From Marchantia polymorpha subsp. ruderalis (Eukaryota > Streptophyta > Marchantiopsida > Marchantiales > Marchantiaceae), in contig AP031356.1 in assembly GCA_037833965.1 (NCBI GenBank), positions 2,750,501 to 2,814,500 on the forward strand: a stretch of DNA of 64,000 bases, given 5' to 3'. Position numbers and translations under genes: made by a program. This document shows positions 23,303 to 33,591 of this stretch, piece after piece; within the stretch, counting starts at the first letter, position 1, and each line of letters opens with the position of its first letter. The notes beneath the pieces are model-generated. The model was given only the letters and a program-made list of their open reading frames with translations. It was not told the DNA's origin and did no database searches.

Positions 23303-23320
23303 TGGCGCCGCTGCCGGGGA
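23303..23320 (+). other. Primer-binding site of C
   Basis: TGGCGCCGCTGCCGGGGA begins 22 bases after the 5' LTR and matches the tRNA-Asp-type PBS common in Athila-like plant elements, with one difference from the usual form. Confidence 0.85.
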
Positions 23321-23366
23321 CAGTTGCGTCAACACCGGGGTTTTTACGAGCAGCCATGCTCGGTGA

Positions 23367-26198
23367 ATGTCGACTGGGGCTGGCGGGAGCAACCTAAGTG
23401 CTAGAGCTGTCCGCAAGTTCCGACGAGATTCAGAGAAGGCCGTGGAAGAGACACGGCGTCAAAACAAGAAAACACCAAAAAGAGTACCTAAGCCTAGTTC
23501 GGCCGACATCCTTGGGGAACCTACCCCCGACGACTCGGAACCAAACTTGGTGCTTACAGTTCTACTAGATATTCCTTGCACGGACCCGCCTAGTGAAGTA
23601 GAACCGACCGCCCGAGAACCGTCGACAGACACACCGATGGCGGACGGACAAGCCAATGTGCGGCTACCTCAGCCGATTACTAAACATTCCTACCCAAAGT
23701 ACAAAGGGAGTGGGGATGACGACGATGCAGATTCATACATCAAGTTGTTCGAGTCGGTGTCTATTGCCAATCGCGAGATCGCAGACGACGACCGACTAAG
23801 GATCTTTCCAAGCCTTCTGCGGAAGAAAGCGAGGAGTTGGTACAATCACGAGAGTATCGATCCGACTGGGTTGACAACATGGGCCCAGCTGAAGGAGAAG
23901 TTCCTTCGCCGCTTCCGCGAGCTCGGCTACGACAGCCGGGTTTTGACAAAGTTACGTAATTTGCAGCGAGAGAAGAAGGAGAGTCTGCGTGACTACACTG
24001 AGAGATTTCTGGACCTCCTCGACAGAATACCGAAAACAGGACCAGGGTCCCCTTTCTCGGTACAACAAGCTGTGGATTGGTACGTGACCGGTTTAACTCG
24101 GGAGATGGAGACTTTTTGCCGACGCAGCAAGTGCGACACTATTGAGGACGTGATTGCATCGGCAGAAGCCTTCGAAACTTCCACTCTCAACCGAAGAGGG
24201 AGAGAGAGACGGGAGTCGAAGGAGCGAAAACCAAAGGGAGGGCGAAGACGACGTAGAGGTACAACTCCGTCATCGGAGGAATCGTCTTCGGACGAGAACC
24301 GTTCCTCATCCGAAGAAGAGGAAACCTCATCGTCGGAGGAGGAGAAGAAGAGGAAGAAGCATGGGTCAGCGAAGAAAAAGGGCACCCGACGAGTGACTAC
24401 GGACAGAGCGCCGGGAGACATAGCCTCGAAGATGGAGACCCTGGTGAAGGACTTCGCCGATCTCAAGGTTCAAGTGGTAGGCGGGCATGATCGCCGAAAA
24501 TCACCCGGGAGAGTGCGAGCGAACTTATGGTGTACTACGTGCGGGGCGGTGGGACATGCAAACACCGAGTGCCTTACCACCCGTCCGTCATATCCAGTCA
24601 ACGCAGTAGAGTGGGCGCAACCGTACTATGGAGAGCACCCTCAGTACTATGGAGAGGCTAGCGAAGAGACAGCCTACGCCGTCCAGTCGGTTCCTACCCC
24701 TCCTGCAGTTTCAGCAATGCAAGTCCCACGATATATTCCGGTGGATCGGGCCACTACGGTACCTGTGAGGCGGAGAGCACCTCCAGGGACGTTTGACCCA
24801 CCGCCACCGCGAGCTTGTTATAATTGCGGGGAAGTTGGGCACTTCTCACCGCAGTGTCCCCATCCAAAAAGGCGAAACGATTATGCTCCGACATGTAGTA
24901 ATTGCAAGAAGGTCGGGCACACTGCGCCAGAGTGTGATCAGCCACCAGTCCCTCGGCCAGCGGTACGATTTGTGAACACTCCTGCCAAGGAGGACGTGCA
25001 AGTTAACCAGGTCGAAGTAGGTTCAGACGGGGATGGCGAAGACGAAGAATGGCCGGCTGAAGAGGTTATGTGCGCACGGGTCGAAACTCGTAGCTCCAAG
25101 AAATCCAAGGAGCAAGAGCGTGACACTCGCAAGCACGAACGGAGAACCGCCGACCGGACGGGAAAAGGAAAGGAGAAGACATCCAGCAAGTCCGACTTGC
25201 GACCTGCTCGGAAGTCTTCGGCTACGCGAGAAACACCAGCAGTGCGCCCCCAGACGGCAGTCGAGGACGAGCCAGTGCGCCTACTGAAACGGGACTATGC
25301 TCCGGATATCCGCAACGAGGTAACCAACCTGTTGAAGGAAGCGATCCGCACGCAAAAGGACCCACCGCGGCCAGACTTGACATCCTCCCTTGGGGCGAAG
25401 TTGGCAGCCACCGTGGAACCTCGCAGAGCGTCGCCGACCACGGCGACCCAACGCGCCCACTATGACTTGGTTGAAGATCTCGGGAGTCGAAAAGTGAACA
25501 TCACGTTCAAGCAGCTCTTGGAGGACAATAAGACGTATCGGAGAATGTTGATGCTTTCGCTACGGCATCCGCGGAAGCCGCGCGCATCCACCTCCTCTCA
25601 AGTATATCAAGTGGAGAGCGAAGACCAAGGGCCACCCGAGATCGATGTGGAAATAGCAGGGTGTTGTGTACGCAGAGTGCCAATCGACTCTGGATCAGGA
25701 GTCAACATAATGACGGAGGATACAGCGAGAGCCTTGGGGTTCAGTCAATACGAACCCTCGAAGCGTGTGTTGAGATTAGCGGATCAGACGCGGAGAATAC
25801 CTGCAGGTATGCTGCGCAATGTCAAGACAACCATCGGGGGTGCGGACTTTCGGTTGACGTATATCATCCTTCAACCGATGATGAAGCAGGGCTATGACGT
25901 TCTGCTCGGGCGACCATGGCTATATGGTGCACAAGTCAGATGTGATTGGCGAAGACATCGCCTTAAGTTTCCTCATCCTTCGGAACCGACCAAAACCATT
26001 ACGGTGCCCTGGAATAGGGTCAGGCACGAAGGAGAGACCCCATCGACAAGTGCAGGTTACACATCGGGCGAGGACAGTGAGTTGACCGCGCGATCGGATT
26101 CCAGTGGTACCGAATCCGATTACTTCGTGGGATTCGTTGCCTGCTGTTCGGTGGGAGAAGAAGAAGAGCCGGAAGCTATTCAGCCGGAAGACGAATAG
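23367..26198 (+). CDS. gag: C gag-protease polyprotein
   Basis: It has 943 residues; the ATG lies 87 bases after the 5' LTR, with one out-of-frame ATG upstream at 23355. Residues about 110-270 form the Retrotrans_gag (capsid) domain, with the WYNHES and FLRRF blocks. Residues 275-335 are Arg-rich, then Ser/Glu-rich. Three CCHC knuckles lie at 389-402, 484-497 and 510-523. A long charged linker precedes the aspartic protease, whose active site is DSG at 774-776, with VLLGRPW downstream. Having the protease before the stop means it is made at Gag level, not only with Pol. The frame ends at TAG 26196-26198 in a readthrough context. Confidence 0.95.
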   Translation: MSTGAGGSNLSARAVRKFRRDSEKAVEETRRQNKKTPKRVPKPSSADILGEPTPDDSEPNLVLTVLLDIPCTDPPSEVEPTAREPSTDTPMADGQANVRLPQPITKHSYPKYKGSGDDDDADSYIKLFESVSIANREIADDDRLRIFPSLLRKKARSWYNHESIDPTGLTTWAQLKEKFLRRFRELGYDSRVLTKLRNLQREKKESLRDYTERFLDLLDRIPKTGPGSPFSVQQAVDWYVTGLTREMETFCRRSKCDTIEDVIASAEAFETSTLNRRGRERRESKERKPKGGRRRRRGTTPSSEESSSDENRSSSEEEETSSSEEEKKRKKHGSAKKKGTRRVTTDRAPGDIASKMETLVKDFADLKVQVVGGHDRRKSPGRVRANLWCTTCGAVGHANTECLTTRPSYPVNAVEWAQPYYGEHPQYYGEASEETAYAVQSVPTPPAVSAMQVPRYIPVDRATTVPVRRRAPPGTFDPPPPRACYNCGEVGHFSPQCPHPKRRNDYAPTCSNCKKVGHTAPECDQPPVPRPAVRFVNTPAKEDVQVNQVEVGSDGDGEDEEWPAEEVMCARVETRSSKKSKEQERDTRKHERRTADRTGKGKEKTSSKSDLRPARKSSATRETPAVRPQTAVEDEPVRLLKRDYAPDIRNEVTNLLKEAIRTQKDPPRPDLTSSLGAKLAATVEPRRASPTTATQRAHYDLVEDLGSRKVNITFKQLLEDNKTYRRMLMLSLRHPRKPRASTSSQVYQVESEDQGPPEIDVEIAGCCVRRVPIDSGSGVNIMTEDTARALGFSQYEPSKRVLRLADQTRRIPAGMLRNVKTTIGGADFRLTYIILQPMMKQGYDVLLGRPWLYGAQVRCDWRRHRLKFPHPSEPTKTITVPWNRVRHEGETPSTSAGYTSGEDSELTARSDSSGTESDYFVGFVACCSVGEEEEPEAIQPEDE

Positions 26199-26204
26199 CA
26201 ATTA
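26196..26204 (+). promoter_or_regulatory. Leaky-stop readthrough signal of C
   Basis: TAG-CAA-TTA with pol continuing in the same frame. The first possible start in the pol frame is a GTG at 26208 and there is no nearby ATG, so translation most likely enters pol by suppression of the stop. Confidence 0.8.
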
Positions 26205-29039
26205 ACTGTGGGACTGGGAAGGAGTGAGACGAGTCACACTGAGGGCATTGTCGACCCTAGTGACTGTCACGAAGTACAACTCAGTCCCGGCAAGTGCTTG
26301 AAGGTATCAAGCGCAGTGAGAGGAGACGAGCTAAGGAAAGTACAGGCATTCCTTAGCCATTATGTCGACGTCTTCGCCTGGAAGATCGAAGACATGAAGG
26401 GGATACCTGCACGGTATGGGGAACACCGTATCGATTTACTGGACGACTCAGTACCCATACGACAGCGCCAGTATCGCCTCAACCCAAAATACTCCTTGCT
26501 AGTTAAAGAGGAGATAGATAAGTACTTGAGCGCTGGTATTATTTACCCTGTGCTCAGCAGTGAGTGGGTGTCGCCGATTGTTATCGTACCCAAGAAGTTG
26601 ACGGGTAAGATACGAGTGTGTCAGGATTTCCGGAAGTTGAATGCAGCAACACGCAAGGATCATCACCCGTTACCATTCACGGATGCCATTCTAGACCATG
26701 TCGCAGGACATGAATGTTATAGCTTCCTGGATGGGTTCTCGGGTTACAATCAGGTGTCTATCCGTGAACAGGACAAGGATAAAACTACGTTCACAACCGA
26801 CTGGGGAACTTACGCATACCACAAGATGCCCTTCGGTCTGTGCAACGCGCCTGCCACCTTTCAACGGATGATGACCAATATCTTCCAGGAACAACTGAGG
26901 AAGTTCCTGGAAATATTCATAGATGACTTCTGTGTCTTTGGGAAGCGGTCTGAACACCTAAGTCACTTGAAGCAGACCTTCGATAAATGTAGAGAGAGCA
27001 GTTTATCACTGCATCCCGAGAAGTGCTTTTTCTTCATGACTAGTGGGATCTTGTTGGGTCATCGGGTCTCGGCAGACGGCATTGCGGTGGACGTCGAGAA
27101 GGTCAAGGTTATACTCGAGCTTGAGCCACCCACGAATCTAAGAGAGCTGCGAGCATTCCTGGGTCATGTGGGCTACTACCGAAGATTCATACACCTGTAT
27201 GCAATACTGGCGGCAGACCTGACCAAGTTGTTGAAGAAGGACGAGCCTTATGCTTGGGGTGCGAACCAGCAGTCAGCATTTGAGGCTCTGAAAGCAAAAC
27301 TCACGACTGCTCCCGTACTAAGGAGTCCAGACTGGAATCGACCATTCCATGTTTACGTTGACACCTCGGCATTCGCCATCGGTGTAGTACTGAGTCAAAA
27401 GGATGACAACAAAAAGGACTACCCGATCTACTTCGTGAGCCGACAGCTGTCTCTAGCAGAGCGGAAGTACACCACGACGGAGAGAGAAGCGTTGGGGATG
27501 GTGTACTCCTGTAAAAAGTTCCGTCACTACCTAATCTGCTACGAGTTTGTGTTCCATGTGGACCATTACGCATTGCAACACCTAGTCAAGAAAGCAGACC
27601 TATCCGGTCGGATCGCCAGGTGGGTGTTGTTACTACAAGAGTTCACCTACACAGTCCAGACCAGAAAAGGGGTGCACCACGAAAATGCGGATTACTTGTC
27701 CCGATTATGGACACAGCCGACAGAGGAGGAATTGGTGGACGATTTTCCAGATGAAGAGTTATTTCAGTTGTCTGCAGGACATGAGTCCCGCTATGCCGAC
27801 CTGTATCGATATCTGCTAACCCTCCAGTGTCCCGAAGGCATGGATTTGGAACAGCGAACTGTCTTTATTCATAAGGCAGGCCCGTACCAACTCCAGCAGG
27901 GGGTTTTGTTCAAGAAGATGGCGGATGAGCGCTTATGCAGATGCCTGGAGGAATCAGAGGTACCAAGAATAGTGAGTGCGATGCATACAGAGGAGGCGGG
28001 TGGACACTATGCCACCAGGAACACGGTCACAAAGATCCTAAATGCGGGGTATTGGTGGCCGACCATGTTTAAGGATGTTCTCGATTACATCCGCAAGTGC
28101 GACAGTTGCCAGAGGACGGGGAGACCGACGCCTACAACACGATGGCCCCTAACTCCCATCATGCCTCTAGCACCTTTCGAAAAGTGGGGTATTGACTTTG
28201 TAGGGCCGATACAACCGGTGACTAGAAGTACACGAAGGCGCTACATTCTGGTAGCAACGGACTACGCCACCAAAATGGTAGAGGCCAGAGCCACCAGAAA
28301 GGATGATGCTGCCACAGTGGCAGCATTCTTGTTTGAGTCAATCATCACACGCTACGGATGTCCCTTAGAGCTAGTCAGCGACCGGGGCACGCATTTTCTG
28401 AATCAGATCATCGAAGATCTGACACGGTACTTCCACATCAAGCACCGGAAGACTACTCCATACAATCCCAAGGCAAATGGACTGACGGAGAAGTCCAATG
28501 GTCTGCTGTGTAAAATACTACTCAAGGTCACGGTGAATCACGCTCACGACTGGGATACGAAGCTAGCAGCCGCTCTATGGGCGTACCGCACAGCTGAGAA
28601 GATCACGACCAAACAGACACCATACTTTCTGGTGTATGGGCAACACCCGATCCTCCCGATCGAATTTGAAGTACCCACCCAACGAACGTTGGATTTGCAG
28701 AGGATGGGCGCAGAGGAGAGTCAGCTCTACAGGTTACAGGAGGTCACGCTGCTGGATGAGAGGAGACGAGACGCCGAAGATCAAACCAGGAAAATCCAGC
28801 TCCGCCGAAAGGAGAGATACGATAAAAAGATCAAACCGGTACTCCTGCAGACGGGTGATTTGGCATTGCTCTACGACAGCAGGCATGCCAGATTCCCAGG
28901 CAAACTGCACCTAAGGTGGATGGGACCTTACAGGGTTGTCGAAGTCTTCCCGAATGGATCCATCCAACTGGCGGACCTGGCCGGCGATTTGTTAGGCACC
29001 CGAGTGAACGGGTGGCGGTTGAAGAAATACCACATGTGA
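26199..29039 (+). CDS. pol: C pol: RT, RNase H, integrase
   Basis: It is open from the codon after TAG to TGA 29037-29039. RT has FIDD about 240 residues in, preceded by FLDGFSGYNQ and MPFGLCNAPATFQ. RNase H follows with VYVDTSAFAIG, TEREALGMVY and HVDHYALQH. The integrase has an HHCC finger, D-D-E residues in GIDFVGP, VSDRGTHF and NGLTEKS, and a GPY-type tail without chromodomain. All catalytic residues are present. It differs from B pol by a few substitutions (for example VSRQ for ASRQ). The product would be released from Gag-Pol by the element's protease. Confidence 0.95.
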   Translation, partial: QLTVGLGRSETSHTEGIVDPSDCHEVQLSPGKCLKVSSAVRGDELRKVQAFLSHYVDVFAWKIEDMKGIPARYGEHRIDLLDDSVPIRQRQYRLNPKYSLLVKEEIDKYLSAGIIYPVLSSEWVSPIVIVPKKLTGKIRVCQDFRKLNAATRKDHHPLPFTDAILDHVAGHECYSFLDGFSGYNQVSIREQDKDKTTFTTDWGTYAYHKMPFGLCNAPATFQRMMTNIFQEQLRKFLEIFIDDFCVFGKRSEHLSHLKQTFDKCRESSLSLHPEKCFFFMTSGILLGHRVSADGIAVDVEKVKVILELEPPTNLRELRAFLGHVGYYRRFIHLYAILAADLTKLLKKDEPYAWGANQQSAFEALKAKLTTAPVLRSPDWNRPFHVYVDTSAFAIGVVLSQKDDNKKDYPIYFVSRQLSLAERKYTTTEREALGMVYSCKKFRHYLICYEFVFHVDHYALQHLVKKADLSGRIARWVLLLQEFTYTVQTRKGVHHENADYLSRLWTQPTEEELVDDFPDEELFQLSAGHESRYADLYRYLLTLQCPEGMDLEQRTVFIHKAGPYQLQQGVLFKKMADERLCRCLEESEVPRIVSAMHTEEAGGHYATRNTVTKILNAGYWWPTMFKDVLDYIRKCDSCQRTGRPTPTTRWPLTPIMPLAPFEKWGIDFVGPIQPVTRSTRRRYILVATDYATKMVEARATRKDDAATVAAFLFESIITRYGCPLELVSDRGTHFLNQIIEDLTRYFHIKHRKTTPYNPKANGLTEKSNGLLCKILLKVTVNHAHDWDTKLAAALWAYRTAEKITTKQTPYFLVYGQHPILPIEFEVPTQRTLDLQRMGAEESQLYRLQEVTLLDERRRDAEDQTRKIQLRRKERYDKKIKPVLLQTGDLALLYDSRHARFPGKLHLRWMGPYRVVEVFPNGSIQLADLAGDLLGTRVNGWRLKKYHM

Positions 29040-29060
29040 GTGTTCGCGTGGGCGCTCACA

Positions 29061-29076
29061 ATTGAGGAGGGGGGCA
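29061..29076 (+). other. Polypurine tract of C
   Basis: ATTGAGGAGGGGGGCA sits directly before the 3' LTR start, the same position as in B. Confidence 0.8.
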
Positions 29077-30643
29077 TGTGGTACCCCACTTTTGGCAATT
29101 TTGAGGAAATTAAAACATTTTTGGAAAACTGTACCCTGGCAGCATTGTAAATAGCCTTCGGTACATCAAAACAGAGTGAATCCGGAAGATCGCGGGGATT
29201 CTCGAGGGATCTTGTAGAATCTGGGATTTGGGGTGCCGCAGTAAGGACAGGCACCACCCTCCCTGCGAGCTCCGCAGTTAGGATCTCTACGACGCAAGGC
29301 GCAAAACCCGCCTTCGGAGGTTGCGTCCGCGGCTGTAGGGAAACCCCCGTAATTAGGTCAACCCTCGGGCTCCTTGACCAAGTTAGGATCCCGGTGGAAA
29401 GAGCTCGACGCGCTGATTCCAACGAGCCCAAGAACGCTTGGATCGGACGAGGACTTAGGGAGTTATCGCTACTGGAAGAAACGGAGGCGGTCGCCTATGG
29501 CGGAAGGAGTTCGCCACCGGCGCGAATTCCGCCTACGCGGAAGGGGGATTCAAGTTTTGTCCTATGCACGGACGAAGGCGTTCGCCTGTGCACAGGCGAA
29601 GTAGGGTTAGGGAAGGCGCGAAGTCCGCCTACGCACAGGCAAATGCGCCTGTGCACAGGCACTTCGGCGTCGGCGGAAAAACCGCCTTGGGCCCTATAAA
29701 TGCGCCTTGTGAGGTAGAAAGTGTACGGCGCCTTCCGCGCCAGCGCAGCGCCGCGTACGTCGGAAGAGCCGCCAGAGTAATCCAATCGGTACGGACCATG
29801 CGGACGGCCCGGGTGGATGCGCTCTTGGACGGACGGAGTTGCGGCGGCGGAAGCGCCGACGGAGAGACAAGGAACGGACAGACTGGACGGAGACGGCTGA
29901 CCACGGTCAACGCCTTCCGCGCCAGCGCAGCGCCGCGGACGGAATTCGCCTGCGCACAGGCGAACGCCTGTGCACAGGAGGATGAAGTTCCGCACCGGCG
30001 GAGGATCCGCCGAGGCTCCTGCCTGCGCACAGGCAGGAGTTGAATTTTTGTCCGACATGCGGACACACGCGTCAAGGCAGAAGGAGATTGGCCGAGGGGC
30101 GGTACGAACAAGTGTACCGCGCAAGGCGGAAAACTCGCCTTCGGCGCTACGCCCCCATGTCCGGAGGGTGACACGCTCGCGGAGTTCAAATCCGCCAATT
30201 CGAGCGTGAGAGTTTAATCGACGACGGCGGAGCGTGAAGCCGCGCGTGAGAGCGAAGACCGTTCCAGCGTACAGCCGGCGCGGCCATCAAGTGAGACGTT
30301 CTTCACGACCAAGAGCCGACCATGACCTTCGACCGGGCGGCGGAGAGCGTCCCATTCTTGAATTCGCGATTCCAATCTCTTGTGCGCGCTGCGCGCATCC
30401 ATCTGCTGGCTGCGGAGCATTCTCGACGTCGTGGCACAGGAGATTTCTTGTTGATTGAGGGAGAAGTGAGTGCGCTCCGAGTGGACACTTGCAGTATTTC
30501 TGGGAGTGACAGTCGCCTGAGAATTCAAACTCCTCAATAGTCTGTTAAAACGTGACACTTTGTACCCTGTGTGTTCCTCTGTCCCTGTGGGTTCGACCTT
30601 TCTACCACTATATTGCAGTTTTAGCCTTTAGTGGGTTATTACA
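29077..30643 (+). mobile_element. Short (ORF-less) 3' LTR of C
   Basis: It is 1,567 bp long, the same as the 5' LTR, and all reading frames compared agree except at one base near 29369. It ends GTGGGTTATTACA, followed by the ATGAG duplication and then the rest of the B LTR ORF. Confidence 0.93.
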
Positions 30644-33591
30644 ATGAGAAAGCGCGGACGACCGCAGGAGCAACGGGCCACGCTGCAACCTCGACGGGAG
30701 AGAGGCCGCCTACGGGCCAAGGGCCTCCGGAGTTACCACGTGCGATGCGGACAGATGTTCCGTTTGCGCACAGACGAGCATCCGCGGACGGACGAGCCTC
30801 CGCGGACAGGCGATCACAAGTGGACGTGGATCTACGCTTACGCGTGGGAAGGAGCAGTCCGCCTGTGCACAGGCGCTCACCTGTGCACAGGTCGCCTGTG
30901 CACAGGACACCTCCACACGTGCCGCCTGTGCACAGGCAAGAATCGCCCCCGTTCCAACGTAGGAAGGGGAAGGAGCCGGCGGAAGAACCGCCCACGAGAC
31001 ACCGGCCCTCGGGGCCAGACCCTCCGGCGCACCACGCGCCGCAATTTGCGCCTTCGGCGCCAGGGCCTTCGAGCCGAGGAGATACGAGCAGGGAGCGTGC
31101 GGAGGCCGCACCATCGGCGGGAAGTCCGCCGATAGATGCGCCTTCGGCGGTAGGGCCTATAGGCCAAGGAACATCGGGCGAGCGGCCCCCGGCCATGTCG
31201 CCTTCGGCGATGGATGTCCGCGGCGCTACGTCTGCGGCGGACAGAGCGCCGGCAAATGCGCCTGCGCACGGGCCGGGCACAGCCCCTACGGACCGATCAA
31301 GGGAGCAGCAACAGACGGAGGAGCGGAGTGACTGTCCGCGGGATGAGATTTCGATGCGCGATGCGCAATCAAACCCCGCGCAGCCACCCTCCGCTCGATC
31401 GCCTTCGGCGGCGGGCGACGGCGGCAGAGAGAACGCGGTAGACCACCAACAAGCGAGCGACGGGGATGCCGCACGGGTACATTCGCCTTCCGCCTTAGAC
31501 ATTTTGGCGACGAGCAGCGAGGCTGCAGCCGTGCCTTCGCAGGCAGGACACGTCGATGACGTGCAGCCCCACTCGGGGCAGTCGCCGACGCAATCAATGG
31601 CGACTGAAATTCTCCACTCGGATGATGACGACGGAGGCTCCACGGAAGAAATGTCAGGAGCAGAAGACACCGAGGAGGAGGAGGAGGAAATTGTTGGAGC
31701 GCCGGCGGCGGCGCTCTCTGAGCAGGTGATTCCGTTGCTGAGGTACTTGGATCGCAAGGTCGATAAATATGCCGACCCACTCCAGCCGGGATCTTACATC
31801 GAGTTAGTGCGCAGGCGGACTCGCACTAAAGTCCACACCAGCAAGCTGTTAGCTAGAGTGGACCAGGAGTTGAGGGAATTGAAGGAGAAGCATGCATGCT
31901 TGTGGGGTCAGTACAAACTTAATCAGAAATTCTACAAGCACTCCGAGAAGATGAAGGAGGAGAAACTGGACGAGCTCACCAAGGAGCAGGTGAAGGTCAA
32001 GGAAGCACTCATTTCTGAGCAGGCCCAGAATCGGATTTTGTCAGAGGAGCTCGTGCGACAGACGCGGTTGTTGGAACAATGTCAGCTCGCACGGCAGGCG
32101 GATGAAGAGTTAATCCGCAGGTTACAGTCAGAGTGTGGCGAATTGAGAGCGCAACGTGCTGAAGCCGAATCGCAATTAGTGATAATTGAAGAGGATCGCA
32201 GGAAGGAGGCGGATCGCACGAAGGTGGAGACGGCGAGGCGTGTCGCCCACTGTCTCAAGGGCTACGCCCACTGGGAAGTGAAGGCGCAGGAGAAACTCAC
32301 ACTGCGTGAGTTTGAATTGCGCGCAGCCGGGTTGTTGTCAGGCGACAGTAGGAGTCGGCGGAAGGTAGCAAAGAAGCTCGATGCCTTTCTGTCGAAGGCA
32401 CAGGATACCATGTCCACCCTCGAAGTGGAGGTGTCCGCGGCGTTGCAGCGTTTGGGACTGCGCAGTCGAGCGGAAGATTGGCAGGGTAGGGAGTTAGTGC
32501 GCGGCAGTCGGCCGCGCAGGAGACGTAGTACAGGTTCCGCGGAGTGTAGTGTAGCGTGGTTCCGTGCAGGCGTGTAGCGTAGTGCAGGGTAGTGTTAGGT
32601 AGGACTTAGAAGGTATAAAATAGTTCCATGCGTTTTGCCTGGGGTTCTTTCCCAAACTCAGAAGTATAGATCAGGAACCCATTTCCTTTGCGTGTTTGTG
32701 GCCTTGAGTTCTGTCACCACGCACGAGGAGTTACAACTTAGCGTTCCGCATTTTGTAGCTGAAGGCCTTCGGCCGAATGTTCAGAGCTAGTACATTGGTT
32801 AGAGACTTGAGTAGTTCGGATCTGCACCTGCGGGTGACTGCCGATGCTCAGAGCCAGTGACTAGTTAGATACTTGAACAGTTTCGCCCCTACACCTTCGA
32901 GTGTTTCTTTCTGATTGTACTCCCTTGGGATTTTTCCCCTGAATGCCAAAGTGAAGTTTTGCTACTTCGTGTAAGCCTTGGTTGTAAATTCAGGTTACGC
33001 TGCAGCAGGTGCCTTGAGGGTAACCCCTGTAGTATTTCTGGGAATGACAAGTGCCTGAGAATTCAAACTCTTCAATAGACTGTTGTTGTGTTACTGGAAT
33101 GTTTCACAGTGAGTCCTTCAGTGCGGACCTGTGTTCTCTGCGCGTTTTGTGAGTTGAGAGTGTTGTTCACCGCGTCTGAGTGACTTCGATCCGAAGTAGG
33201 CAGTCCAAACCGGGTTTCCTACACTAGCAGCAAGCTAGTGGAAGTGTTGTAAAAGCCGGAGTTGGAAGTCACTACCCGCAGCTTCGCAGAGTGTACTCTT
33301 GAGAGACTTTCCCCCTGAAATCTTGAAGTAGAGGTCCTAACGGATCTCTGGGTTGTGTTTCTGTAGTTTCAGGTGTGTGTGTGTGTGTTACGCTGCACTG
33401 TGCGACCTCCGAGTGCGCTCCGAGTGGACACTTGCAGTATTTCTGGGAGTGACAGTCGCCTGAGAATTCAAACTCCTCAATAGTCTGTTAAAACGTGACA
33501 CTTTGTACCCTGTGTGTTCCTCTGTCCCTGTGGGTTCGACCTTTCTACCACTATATTGCAGTTTTAGCCTTTAGTGGGTTATTACAGAAAG

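Larger units (their letters stand above)
21714..30643 (+). mobile_element. Complete young LTR retrotransposon C (Ty3/gypsy, OTA type)
   Basis: The TSD is ATGAG (21709-21713 and 30644-30648), and the element is 8,930 bp. LTRs of 1,567 bp (21714-23280 and 29077-30643) differ by eye at one base (G near 22006, T near 29369). Between them lie a PBS, open gag-protease, a leaky TAG, open pol and a PPT. It is inserted in the LTR-borne ORF of B. Intact frames and near-identical LTRs suggest recent, possibly continuing, activity. Confidence 0.95.
20502..32577 (+). pseudogene. LTR-borne ORF in B 3' LTR, intact apart from insertion of C
   Basis: The frame is open over 20502-21713 (404 codons) and continues in phase at 30649-32577 (643 codons including the stop) once C and one ATGAG copy are discounted. 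That gives about 1,046 residues with no other defect. Domains are as in the copy at 1422: basic N terminus, LDFLLWGWN domain (about residues 80-310), basic RKRRWREE stretch, palindrome-coded Pro/His/Ser region, acidic run, and coiled coil (about residues 730-960) with many Glu, Lys, Gln and Leu. It is the best reference copy in the window. The function is unknown; its retention in several LTR subfamilies suggests a role in the element's life cycle. Confidence 0.8.
13285..33586 (+). mobile_element. LTR retrotransposon B (OTA-type Ty3/gypsy), hosting element C
   Basis: The TSD is GAAAG (13280-13284 and 33587-33591). The 5' LTR is truncated (13285-14554) and fused to gag; pol is intact; the 3' LTR is full length with the ORF (19264-21713 plus 30649-33586, about 5,388 bp) and is interrupted by C. 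The two LTRs differ at about three positions over their shared 1,270 bp by eye (for example C to T in a GTGCACAGG word near 20150). B is therefore young, though older than C. It has no PBS or 5' gag and cannot move alone. Confidence 0.92.
19264..33586 (+). mobile_element. Full-length ORF-bearing 3' LTR of B, split by C
   Basis: It is made of 19264-21713 and 30649-33586. It starts TGTGGTACCCCAC and ends GTGGGTTATTACA, about 5.4 kb without C. It follows the PPT directly, which proves that the long ORF is part of the LTR (U3) and not a neighbouring gene. TATAAAATAG lies at 32614-32623. Confidence 0.9.

Noticed and set aside
26208..29039. Separate pol gene starting at GTG 26208
   Set aside because: GTG is not a usual nuclear start. 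The frame is continuous with gag across the TAG, so readthrough is the simpler reading.
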